Part shown: in pieces, positions 22,731-31,779 of the stretch
Layout: each line of letters opens with the position of its first letter
Position numbering within the stretch: position 1 is the stretch's first letter
Assembly (NCBI GenBank): GCA_963853835.1
Contig: OY970825.1
Location: forward strand, 37,854,908-37,918,907
Origin: Calendula officinalis
Lineage: Eukaryota > Streptophyta > Magnoliopsida > Asterales > Asteraceae
Direction of reading: 5' to 3'
DNA: 64,000 bases
Notes under the pieces: generated by a model
Databases searched by the model: none
What the model was told of the DNA's origin: nothing
Seen by the model: only the letters and a program-made list of their open reading frames with translations
Translations under genes and position numbers: made by a program

Positions 22731-23845
22731 CAAGAAGTGTGTGTTAATATCCTAATTTAACTCTTACTTAGAAAAAATGAAATATTTACTTCTAAAAAAA
22801 TTACCATCAAAAAGTTATTAAAACAAGATTAAAAAAATAGAAAATGTACAATATTACAAAACTTCTTATTTTTCATTATTTTATAATATTTATTAAAAAT
22901 CCAAAACATCTTTCCGTTTTACAATTTATTTTGGCATTTAATAAAAATTAAGTTCATACGGAGTATTTTATATGGTGATTTATAACAAGTGAATGAAAGT
23001 TTTAATGAAGTTGAAATAAATAGCAAATTCATATTAAAAAATTCCTCTAATTTCCGGATAAATAAATCCGCAACGGAGTGCGGACTTATTACACTCGTAT
23101 ATATACATTTTACAACTTAGATGAATAGTGACAAGTAGGAAAAAACAATTTCTTACTAGCCACTTTTATAGACTTTTTGGTTACTTTCTTTCTAGAGACT
23201 CCAATTTAATCTATATACATATATTTATAATTGTTCTATGTTAAACTAATTATTTAAAAATGACCAAATAGGTCCTTTGGTTTTTGATTTTTATTAATTT
23301 TATATAAAACTTTATGTTTAGCAATCAAATTTTTGTATAAATTCAACATGTATTTATTTTTATGCAAACAAATAATAGTTTTGTAAACATTATTTTGCGA
23401 GCCGACTAATTTCAGGGCAACCACACGCTTTGCGGGGAACCTTTCGTTGTCGATGGTGAACCTCCTTGACCTTAAGGGGGGGTTTTTCTGATATGAAATA
23501 TCATTGAATTATTGTTTTGTTTTTTATAATATAAAATAATATCACGTATAAAATTCAGATATTTATTTGAGTGTTATGTTATAGAAAATACTCCATATTG
23601 GAATTCATATTATATTTTCTTAATATAAAATAATTTGTGTATTGTAAGAACATACACTAGTAAACAGTCTTTTAAGTTGTCTTTTAGGTTAGTGGGTGAT
23701 TTTTACACGATGTTTTTCATTGTACACACTACAATTGTTACTTTATATGTTTGTATAGTCTATAGTTATATTTGTACAATATGGTGTATGCATCAAAACA
23801 TATGGTATGCAAAGTAATTACCTTTTAAGTATCATATGAAATTCT
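22731..23845. other. AT-rich stretch, no gene seen
   Basis: Flank of element A. No coding exon was recognised. Part of it may be the body of the Helitron whose 3' end is at 23877, but I could not place a 5' end. Confidence 0.5.
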
Positions 23846-23877
23846 CCCGCGGCATCGCGCGGGTAAAATTCTACTAG
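23846..23877 (+). mobile_element. Helitron-like 3' terminus
   Basis: Hairpin CCCGCG-GCATCG-CGCGGG (23846-23863) is followed by TAAAATTCTACTAG and then a host T. A GC-rich hairpin about ten bases before CTAG-T is the usual 3' end of plant Helitrons. The 5' TC end was not identified, so the length is unknown. Confidence 0.55.
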
Positions 23878-24211
23878 TTTGATTCATTTGTACGAACAAA
23901 GTGTTTGAGTAGCGGGTTTTGATATAAAATGTGTGAGCCACAAGACTACCAGTAACGGTAGTGGTCACAACATGTGTCCCCTTGCGTCCCATTGTTAAGG
24001 ACGCGTCCCTCCCCTTACGCATCTCACCCTGGACGTGTCGCATAAGTTTAAAGGGTCGTGCAGGCGACCATTGCAGGTCGTCTGATTTTTTCAAAAGGGG
24101 TGGATTTATTAAAGGGGAATGCTTGGATTGTCTGGTTACATGAATTTGGTCGGAATTTTTCATGTGTTTGGCCGTTTGTGAGAAAGCTGAGATGACACTG
24201 TTGTGTAAGGA

Positions 24212-24247
24212 GTGACCACTAAAATAGTGGTCACCCATTACTACTAG
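24212..24247 (+). mobile_element. Second Helitron-like terminus
   Basis: Hairpin GTGACCACT/AGTGGTCAC (24212-24234, five-base loop) is followed by CCATTACTACTAG and a T. The layout fits a Helitron 3' end, but the stem is less GC-rich than usual. It could be another kind of terminal hairpin. Confidence 0.35.
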
Positions 24248-24248
24248 T

Positions 24249-24876
24249 CTAAAGTGACGGTGCCTATAAATATTAATGTCATAAGAATCTTATTCGTTAT
24301 TTGGTTGTTACATATTACATTTATATAATCATATTTCTAAATATTGTAATCATTAAATTTAGTTATAGTTTGAAAAAACTTAATACAAGATAAATTCTCA
24401 AATTATAGCAATGTCCCTACCCCCCCCCCCCCCCACCCAATCCCAAGTCGGGTCAAAAACTACTGGGTCGTCGTACAATAATACTCGCAGCTTATCAAGT
24501 TTGTGAAAATCCATTTTTAACACACCATTTTTCAATACTTAATTGGTTATTTTCTTCGCTTTCTATTGCACCAATAGAATTTATAAGACCACAATCTTCA
24601 CTAACTGATATTTCAATTTTTACCATATCAATGTCACATTAATTGATATTTCAACTGAAACACTCATATCAAATTGTCGATAATAAACATTCGCTTATTA
24701 TTTTTAGGCACCACATATTATATAAATACGTATACCCAATTTTATTCAAGTGATCTAATCTTTCATCCCTTCTCTCATCACCACGCCAAATGGCCGAGTG
24801 AAGGAAGCTTACTGATGCAATTGTTCCAATGGTATTGGTTTATTGAAGGTCAGCCGAAGCTCACTGACGCCTCCGT
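24249..24876. other. Intergenic; poly-C run, no gene supported
   Basis: Contains a run of 15 C at 24420-24434. A TATA-like TATATAAATACG near 24718 lies before a short open stretch that has no recognisable product. No gene is called. Confidence 0.5.
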
Positions 24877-24888
24877 TGGCAATAATCT

Positions 24889-25086
24889 TTTTTTTGAACG
24901 GTCAGTTAGTAAGTTAGTGGTTTGAGCCTAGACAGTGACATCCACAAGGGGCAGTATGCCTTCCCTCGAACCTTCCACCTATGGGGAATAAACCTCACGT
25001 CCACGACGGGACTTGAACCATGACCTTGGCCATGGGCAACACCTTATCTTTTCACCAATACCACTAGGCTAGAAGCCCTGGGTCGC
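24889..25086 (-). mobile_element. tRNA-derived SINE
   Basis: Read on the minus strand, it has a box-A-like GCCTAGTGGTATTGG region, then a box-B-like GGTTCAAGTCCCG about 40 bases later. The body ends in an A-tail, seen as T8 at 24888-24895 on the plus strand. It is flanked by TGGCAATAATCT (24877-24888) and TGGCAACAATCT (25087-25098), a 12-bp duplication with one mismatch. The body resembles Au-type plant SINEs. It is a retroposed copy with no coding capacity. Confidence 0.8.
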
Positions 25087-25098
25087 TGGCAACAATCT

Positions 25099-25738
25099 AA
25101 CTTGGGGTTTTTTATACATTTGTTGTCCGTAAAATAAAATAAATTGAAAGGAAAAATAAAAGGTATACGTTGGTTTGTAAAAGAAGCCAAGCTCACCATT
25201 CTCTAAAAAGGAGATACGTACAAATATGAAAAGGAAAAAAAAGGTCTAAGTAGTAAGAAGTCCGCAAACTCCATATGACATAGTTAGATTGGCTTATTTA
25301 TTTTCTGTTAAATGTGTTTCCAAAATTTGTCATTTTATTTTCAGAAACAATTTAAACATTGGCAGTGGTGGTTGGCAGGTAAAGGTGCATAAAAAATCTT
25401 AATTTTTTGAATTTTTTGCAAAATAAAAATAAAAAAAATCCAAAACTGAAATGTTTAGAACTGGTTTTTAGCCGATTTGGTTATTTATAGTTACCTCTTT
25501 TTTACCCGTTAAAAATTTGGTTTGTAAAAACCAGAAAATATTTGGTATCCAAATGGAACATTTGTGCACTAATATTGCAATCTGAGCACTATGGTCTGAA
25601 CAATTAACATATTAGTCATTAGTATCCAGCTTTAATCATGACCTTGGTAGTTTCTCTTAAACTTGATATATTCAAACTATCTTAAAAGACATCACAATAT
25701 GGTAATGTGTATATTTGTAGTTAGTTATACTTTTATAT
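25099..25738. other. Intergenic, nothing recognised
   Basis: AT-rich sequence without credible exons, elements or RNA genes. Confidence 0.5.
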
Positions 25739-25747
25739 TAGATACTC

Positions 25748-27585
25748 AGTGAAATGTTTAAGGTAGTCCATTAATTTTATCTAGTCCCAAGGGATATTAA
25801 TTACCCCTTGGATCAAGAAAAATTAATGGTCAAGATCAAGATTCAAAACCACCACCACCACTACAAGCACATGTGCTTCTCCGGCGGCGGACGGCGGCGA
25901 TGGGCAGCGGCCGGCAGCGGCGGACGGCGGCCGGAGGTGGCCGCCGGCGGTGGTGACCGGTGGTGGTGGTCGTGACTGGAAGCACATGTGCTTCGTGACT
26001 TGTTTTGATTTTTTTTTCTGTATACTGAAGCATATGTGTTTCATAACGTCAAGCACATGTGCTTCGTGATTCAAACACAAATGACTTGTTTGTAAATTAC
26101 ATGTGTTCAGGAACAAAAACTCATGTGCTTGACTTTATGAAGCACGTGTGCTTGGCTTTATGAAGCACATGTGCTTCATAATGATATGTTCGTCATTTGT
26201 TTTGATTTTTTTTCTATGTAGTGAAGCACATGTGTTTCATAACGTCAAGCACATGTGCTTCGTGATTCAAACACAAATGACTTGCTTGTAAGTTACATGT
26301 GTTCATGAACAAAAATACATGTGTTTGGCTTTATGAAGCACATGTGCTTCATAATGATATGTTCGTCACTTGTTTTGATTTTTTTCTGTGTAGTGAAGCA
26401 CATGTGTTTCATAACGTAAAGCACATGTGCTTCGTGATTCAAACACAAATGACTTGCTTGTAAGTTACATGTCTTCAGGAACAAAAACACATGTGCTTGG
26501 CTTTATGAAGCACATGTGCTTGGCTTTATGAAGCACATGTGCTTCATAATGATGTGTTCGTCACTTGTTTTGATTTTTTTTCCGTGTAGTGAAGCACATG
26601 TGTTTCATAACGTCAAGCACATGTGCTTCGTGATTCAAACACAAATGACTTGCTTGTAAGTTACATGTGTTCGAGAACAAAAACACATGTGCTTGACTTT
26701 ATGAAGCACATGTGCTTGGCTTTATGAAGCACATGTGCTTCATAATGATGTGTTCGTCACTTGTTTTGATTTTTTTTCCGTGTAGTGAAGCACATGTGTT
26801 TCATAACGTCAAGCACATGTGCTTCGTGATTCAAACACAAATGACTTGCTTGTAAGTTACATGTGTTCAGGAACAAAAACACATGTGCTTGGCTTTATGA
26901 AGCACATGTGCTTGGCTTTATGAAGTACATGTTCTTCATAATGATGTGTTCGTCACTTGTTTTGATTTTTTTTCCGTGTAGTGAAGCACATGTGTTTCAT
27001 AACGTCAAGCACATGTGCTTCGTGATTCAAACACAAATGACTTGCTTGTAAGTTACATGTGTTCAGGAACAAAAACACATGTGCTTGGCTAAATTAAGCA
27101 CGTGTGCTTCATAATGATATGTTCGTCACTTGTTTTAATTTTTTTTCTGTGTAGTGAAGCACATGTGTTTCATAACGTCGAGCACATGTGCTTCGTATGC
27201 TCCCTTGTGTGTGTTAGAAACTCATGTTTTTAGTGACTTGAAGCACATGTGTTTCGTGACCTGAAGCACACATGTGCTTCGAAGTAATATGTTGTGTTTT
27301 AGTGAAGCACATGTGCTTCGATACATCAATACCACCACCGCCCCCATTACCACCAGCACCTTCACTGTCAGCCACCACCACCACCGCCAGCCGCCGCCGC
27401 CGACCACCGGCGGCGGCCGGTGGTGGGCGGCGGCGAACGGCGGCCGTAGGTGGCCGGAGACGGCGGCCGGCGGTGGCTGTAGGTGGCTGTAGATGGGGGG
27501 ATTTGATCTTGACCATCTTGATCCAATGACTAGGATTTATCCCTTGGGACTAGACAAATCCTTTAGACTTCCTAGAATACAACTC
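25748..27585. mobile_element. Element F1: Mutator-like element carrying a palindrome array
   Basis: TAGATACTC is duplicated at 25739-25747 and 27586-27594. The ends form long imperfect inverted repeats of about 80 bp or more sharing CTAGTCCCAAGGGAT, TTGGATCAAG and ATGGTCAAGATCAA. Inside these are CCGGCGGCGG-type GC-rich blocks at both ends. The middle (about 25863-27330) is an array whose unit is the perfect 16-bp palindrome GAAGCACATGTGCTTC. Well over 20 exact or near-exact copies occur. No transposase was seen. A second copy with its own 9-bp TSD lies at 46824-48080. The short ORFs across it are by-products of the repeat. Confidence 0.85.
25863..27330. repeat. Array of GAAGCACATGTGCTTC palindromes with higher-order period
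   Basis: The landmark CGTCACTTGTTTTGA recurs at about 26191, 26364, 26559, 26755, 26951 and 27124, giving spacings of 173, 195, 196, 196 and 173. The longer unit carries one extra copy of about 23 bp of palindrome plus TTGGCTTTATGA. Confidence 0.85.
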
Positions 27586-27594
27586 TAGATACTC

Positions 27595-28276
27595 GATTAC
27601 AAAAATTTATTTACATGTTATTCGGTTTAAATTATACCATGCCCGACGACTTTAATTTGAGTTTAGAAAATGATATGTTTACCTTTTCTAATTATGTTAA
27701 GTAGGACATTTATTCAACATTCACAAAACGGGAAATAACTTTATTCGCGACGTTTTATCTACAAGATTTGACATAAATTAATTTAAATACGTAATTTAAT
27801 TGTCTATAAATTAACTTTAAAGATAATTATCAAAATAGATATAAAATATTAAAATGCATCTATTTTCTCATAGACGACAACTTATTGATTCAAACAATTC
27901 CAAAATACATCGTGTAGACTTTGGATTTATCGTGCACCCGTGATGTTTTTTTGTGCGACCAGACTATTTTTCTCTCTCAGGAGTACGACCAGTTAATTTT
28001 TTTGCGCGGCTAAACCATATTTTGTGCGACCAATCGACTAGACCACACGTGTCTATATTCGGAGGAGTCGCACAATCACAAGATATATTTTAAAAAGATT
28101 TGAAAGTTAAAAATTTTTATATTTGGAAATTATAATTAATTTTGATTAGTTGAATGAGGTTATAAGTGAAAAATTGAATAAATTTCCTATACATTGGAAC
28201 TATTTAATGCCCTACCATATAAACCCACGAATTTAAAATCACATGAAAATTATATTACCCGCTTTTTTTGCCCCAA
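27595..28276. other. Intergenic, upstream of the GT92 gene
   Basis: No coding exon was recognised. It contains repeated GTGCGACCA-like words near 27950-28040. It ends at the TATA box of the next gene. Confidence 0.5.
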
Positions 28277-28287
28277 TATATAAATAG
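28277..28287 (+). promoter_or_regulatory. TATA box of the GT92 gene
   Basis: TATATAAATAG, 35 bases before the chosen ATG. This would give a very short leader. A TTCTTCTTCTTACAG stretch just before the ATG could instead be a splice acceptor of an intron-containing leader. Confidence 0.45.
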
Positions 28288-28321
28288 ACATAAAGTGCCG
28301 CTTGTTCTTCTTCTTACAGTC

Positions 28322-30388
28322 ATGGCCCTAAAGATACGTACAGTCTTTCTGTACGTATCAACTTCCATCGTCTTCTTCGCCGCCGTTTACCACCTCCTTC
28401 TACCAATCGCCGCCATCTCCTTTGATTCTCTTCGCCAGTGTTCCCCCGCTTTCTATCCACATCTCTACATTCCTGAACGTGGCCACGGTCCTTACGTTCC
28501 CAAGTACCAAATCATCAACGAACAACAAGAAGAAGATGAAATTCGTGATGAAAACACGAACCCCATTCAGTTCGAAGCCGGTGATACAGTTCAGTTCAAA
28601 CCACAAGGTCTTCAGAATCAGACAATTTCGATTGAAATCGAAGGCACTGTTCTATCTAACACAACAATCGATAGGCGATTTGATGATCTTAATTCTATTT
28701 TGGATGAATCCGAAAATCAAATCACCAACGAACGACAACAACAAAAAGACGAATTTCAGAAGGATAACACGAACTCGATTCAATCTGATTCCAGCGATAC
28801 AATTCAGTTCAAACCTCAAAGTCCTCACAATCAAAGCATTCCGATTGAAGCCGAAGGTAATGATCTATCTAACACAACAATCATTAGCCAATTTGGTGAT
28901 GTTAATTCGATTATGGAAGGATCTGATATCAATACGATTATGAATGTTTCGGTTTTGTTCCCGGCTTGGGAGGTGCTCGTGATTGTACCTTCGACAAACG
29001 GATTTGATAAAAATTACGCATCATATTTCTGTTTATTTGATACGAATGAGATTTCTCCGGCTAGGTTTTCAGGAACGATGTCGTATCCTGATCGGAGAAC
29101 GTACACGTGTTCGCTACCGAAGCGAGCTCGCCGGCGATCGCCGTTCCGTCAACCAGTACTCACAGAAACGCCGGATCAAGGTAAGATGAAGTACGATCCG
29201 TTTAGCTCACCGGCGCCGGAGCTCCTCCGATGGAATTTCATCGTCTACAACATTCTCCAAACTGATGACGACGTCGTTTTGTTTGCGAAAGGGATCAACA
29301 AGCGTCAGGGAATCGATATGAGTCCAACTGAATTCAAATGCCTATTCGGTTACGATACCATTAACGCAGTTACAACTTACGTTACCAGCTCAATGCAAGA
29401 AGTCTTCAGATGCCAACGGCCTGACTTAACGGCGTTTGGTCAAAATCCAGTCAAAGCGTCCCTCCTAATCATACAAACAAACTATGTTGTTCCGTCATTA
29501 GCATACTACACACCCCAGCACAAGATATCAAGTAATGGTACAAAGTCCTTATTGTGCGCATGTACCATGGTTTACAACGTGGCCAAATTCTTAAAAGAAT
29601 GGGTAATTTATCATTCCAAAATTGGGGTTGACAAATTCATACTGTATGATAATGGTAGTGATGATGATTTGGGCAAAATCGTAAATTCATTAACATCAAG
29701 TGGATACAATATCGACACACATTTTTGGCTATGGCCGAAAACTCAAGAAGCTGGTTTTTCACATGCAATATTACATGCTAAGAACTCGTGTAAATGGATG
29801 ATGTACATAGATGTTGATGAATTTGTGTATTCCCCATCTTGGTCAAAGTCAACAAAATTGTCAAAATCATTGTTACCATCACTTTTACCGTCAAATCCAT
29901 ACGGCCAAGTCGTCGTACATTGTTACGAATTTGGTCCCTCGAACCAAACGGAAAACCCGTTAACGGGAGTAACACAAGGTTACAATTGTAGGAAAAAAGT
30001 TGAAAACCGACATAAATCGATTGTGTTTCTTGAAACGGTACATGAGTCTTTGCATAATGTAATTCATCATTTCAAGTTAAAAGACGGGTATAAAAGCAAG
30101 AAAATGGTTATCGAACAGGTTGTTGTCAACCATTATAAGTATCAAGCGTGGCCCGAGTTTAAGGCGAAATTTAGGAGACGGGTTTCGACTTATGTTGTGG
30201 ATTGGACCCAAAAGATTAATTTGCAATCAAATGATCGGGCTCCCGGGCTCGGGTTTCATGCGGTTGAGCCCGAAGGGTGGGAAGATAGATTTTGTGAAGT
30301 TTATGATAATAGGTTAAAAGATTTAACAAGACGATGGTTTGTTAAGCAAAACGGGCGATCGGGTTACAATATGGAGTGGCAAAAATGA
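28322..30388 (+). CDS. Glycosyltransferase family 92 protein
   Basis: Single-exon ORF of 688 residues from the ATG at 28322; an in-frame extension upstream starts only with TTG and overlaps the TATA box. The protein is a predicted type II membrane protein, with a hydrophobic segment at about residues 7-32, a stem, and a GT92 (DUF23) catalytic domain in the C-terminal half. Catalytic-domain marks are CACTMVYNVAKFLKEWV, KFILYDNGSDD and YIDVDEF, with a DVD triplet at 497-499 expected to hold the metal and sugar nucleotide, and a C-terminal RLKDLTRRWF. Family members act in the Golgi; plant GALS proteins add galactose to pectic galactan. The substrate here is unknown. The stem holds a tandem duplication of 71 residues with several N-glycosylation sequons. 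Confidence 0.9.
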   Translation: MALKIRTVFLYVSTSIVFFAAVYHLLLPIAAISFDSLRQCSPAFYPHLYIPERGHGPYVPKYQIINEQQEEDEIRDENTNPIQFEAGDTVQFKPQGLQNQTISIEIEGTVLSNTTIDRRFDDLNSILDESENQITNERQQQKDEFQKDNTNSIQSDSSDTIQFKPQSPHNQSIPIEAEGNDLSNTTIISQFGDVNSIMEGSDINTIMNVSVLFPAWEVLVIVPSTNGFDKNYASYFCLFDTNEISPARFSGTMSYPDRRTYTCSLPKRARRRSPFRQPVLTETPDQGKMKYDPFSSPAPELLRWNFIVYNILQTDDDVVLFAKGINKRQGIDMSPTEFKCLFGYDTINAVTTYVTSSMQEVFRCQRPDLTAFGQNPVKASLLIIQTNYVVPSLAYYTPQHKISSNGTKSLLCACTMVYNVAKFLKEWVIYHSKIGVDKFILYDNGSDDDLGKIVNSLTSSGYNIDTHFWLWPKTQEAGFSHAILHAKNSCKWMMYIDVDEFVYSPSWSKSTKLSKSLLPSLLPSNPYGQVVVHCYEFGPSNQTENPLTGVTQGYNCRKKVENRHKSIVFLETVHESLHNVIHHFKLKDGYKSKKMVIEQVVVNHYKYQAWPEFKAKFRRRVSTYVVDWTQKINLQSNDRAPGLGFHAVEPEGWEDRFCEVYDNRLKDLTRRWFVKQNGRSGYNMEWQK

Positions 30389-31000
30389 TGTTTTTTGTGA
30401 GCTAAGTTAGCTAACATTGAGAAAATGACAAAAGAGTTTAATAGAAGTAATGGTTAATTTCGGTTACTTTTGTTGACATTGTGACAAATTTGTTTGACTT
30501 TTTTTCTTATAGATCGAGTAAATAGTGATCTTTTTCCTTCATATAGTTACGTTACATGTCCATTTATACAAAAAGTATTTGGTTATTCTTTTACTTTGAA
30601 AACATAAATAATTTATAAAAATCATCCCGTATATTAAGAAAATTGCGTATCTGTTGAAGAAGGAAACAACGATAATTGTGTTCGAAGACATCGGACTACT
30701 GATTTGAAAGAGAAGATCGTGTTCTTTATGATGTTATGTAGTCCTCCAACCTTTTGAGCTTGTACTTTATTAGTCCTTCAAGTTTTACCAATACTCACCA
30801 ATGTTTTGTTCTTTTGATTATATCCTACATTTTAAGAGTTTACTACAATTAGAACTGATTACTTAACGACTTTGATTAACCAAAATTTCAGTTAATGGTT
30901 CGGTTAGGTATCAAAATTGACCCATACTCACCCGTACATTTTATTATGTTTTTGAATTATTATATTTGTGTAGCAATAAATATGACAATGTTGTTTTTCC
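30389..31000. other. 3' flank of the GT92 gene, intergenic
   Basis: Probably holds the 3' UTR. No gene recognised. Confidence 0.5.
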
Positions 31001-31076
31001 CTGTGACATCCTTGTGCAGTGGTCATGCTAATCTTCTCTGTATCATCCCAATTTTATTAGATGTTCCTGGAGGGAC
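31001..31076 (-). pseudogene. U6 snRNA pseudogene, 3'-truncated
   Basis: On the minus strand from 31076 the sequence follows the first roughly 76 bases of U6 spliceosomal RNA. The conserved GATACAGAGAAGATTAGCAT core, which contains the ACAGAGA box, is intact. Substitutions lie in the 5' stem (GTCCCTCCAGGAAC), around AATAAAATTGGGAT and in the ATGACCACTGCACAAGGAT stretch. The last roughly 27 bases and terminal T-run are missing. No upstream sequence element or TATA at plant snRNA spacing was seen. It is probably a reverse-transcribed fragment. Confidence 0.85.
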
Positions 31077-31490
31077 AACAATTTAGGTTATTAAAATCAA
31101 AATTTTATTCTATATCATTTTCGTTATCCTGGATTATAATTGAGTGAAATGTTTATGGCTTGTCAATGTGGCATGTTGCAAGGAAACCGAATTCTTAAAA
31201 ATTGCACTTGTGCATAGAATTGTATTCGTACAATGTATGACAATTAGTCGACGAACTGGTTTTAACCATGATGAACCGGTTTCTTGATCTATTTGTATCG
31301 TCTTGACTTTTGAGCATTTTAGTCTCGGGTCAACCTGAATATGGAGATTTGCTGGTGAGTTAGTTGAAATTTCGTGTCTGTTTGCTATGGGTATTATAAA
31401 TAATAAGCCCAATACGCATTCTGTAAGTGATCCTGTAAACATTAGGCCAATGGTATTATAAATTGATGAGTCCAATAATCTTCAAATTAG
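31077..31490. other. Intergenic, nothing recognised
   Basis: No gene or element boundary could be supported between the U6 fragment and the MITE. Confidence 0.45.
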
Positions 31491-31493
31491 TTA

Positions 31494-31776
31494 GGTGATG
31501 TTTGATAGGAACAAAATGATTAAGTGCTGAATAATTCAACGGTCTGAATGATTAAGAGGTTTTGTATAAAACTTATTTTGAATGTGAAAAACTTTTTTAT
31601 AAAAATTCCGACTGCTTAATGATTCAGCATATGTTCTAAGGAAGAACGATTCAGCAGCTTTTTGCTGTCCCATTCAGCATATACTTCATTCAGAGGCGCT
31701 AAACAAATGCACTGAATGCTGAATGATTAAGCATTCAACGCTAAATGGTTCCATTAAGATGCAAACAAACACAACC
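31494..31776. mobile_element. PIF/Harbinger-like MITE
   Basis: 283 bp with TTA on both sides (31491-31493 and 31777-31779) and inverted ends GGTGATGTTTG and GGTTGTGTTTG, resembling Tourist-type ends. Inner arms share GATTAAG/CTTAAT and ATTCAGC blocks. No coding capacity. Confidence 0.65.
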
Positions 31777-31779
31777 TTA

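Noticed and set aside
23825..24238. 137-codon minus-strand ORF
   Set aside because: No recognisable family. It spans two Helitron-like termini and has no promoter or splice context.
24674..24925. 83-codon ORF after a TATA-like box
   Set aside because: It runs into the SINE, its ATG context is weak and no family is recognised.
24990..25086. tRNA gene on the minus strand
   Set aside because: Box A and box B are present, but there is no cloverleaf; the body, A-tail and TSD show a SINE.
25863..27330. CRISPR-like regular repeats
   Set aside because: Eukaryotic sequence. The spacers are themselves repeated rather than unique, and the array lies inside a transposable element.
25823..27529. Several overlapping ORFs on both strands across F1, with HMCF/AHVL and Arg/Pro-rich text
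   Set aside because: They arise from the palindrome array and GC-rich repeat; the palindrome gives similar text on both strands. There is no domain or start context.
28268..28321. N-terminal extension of the GT92 protein
   Set aside because: It starts with TTG and overlaps the TATA box; the ATG at 28322 places the membrane segment at the usual position.
31001..31076. Functional U6 gene
   Set aside because: The 3' end and terminator are missing, the stems are mutated and no snRNA upstream element is visible.
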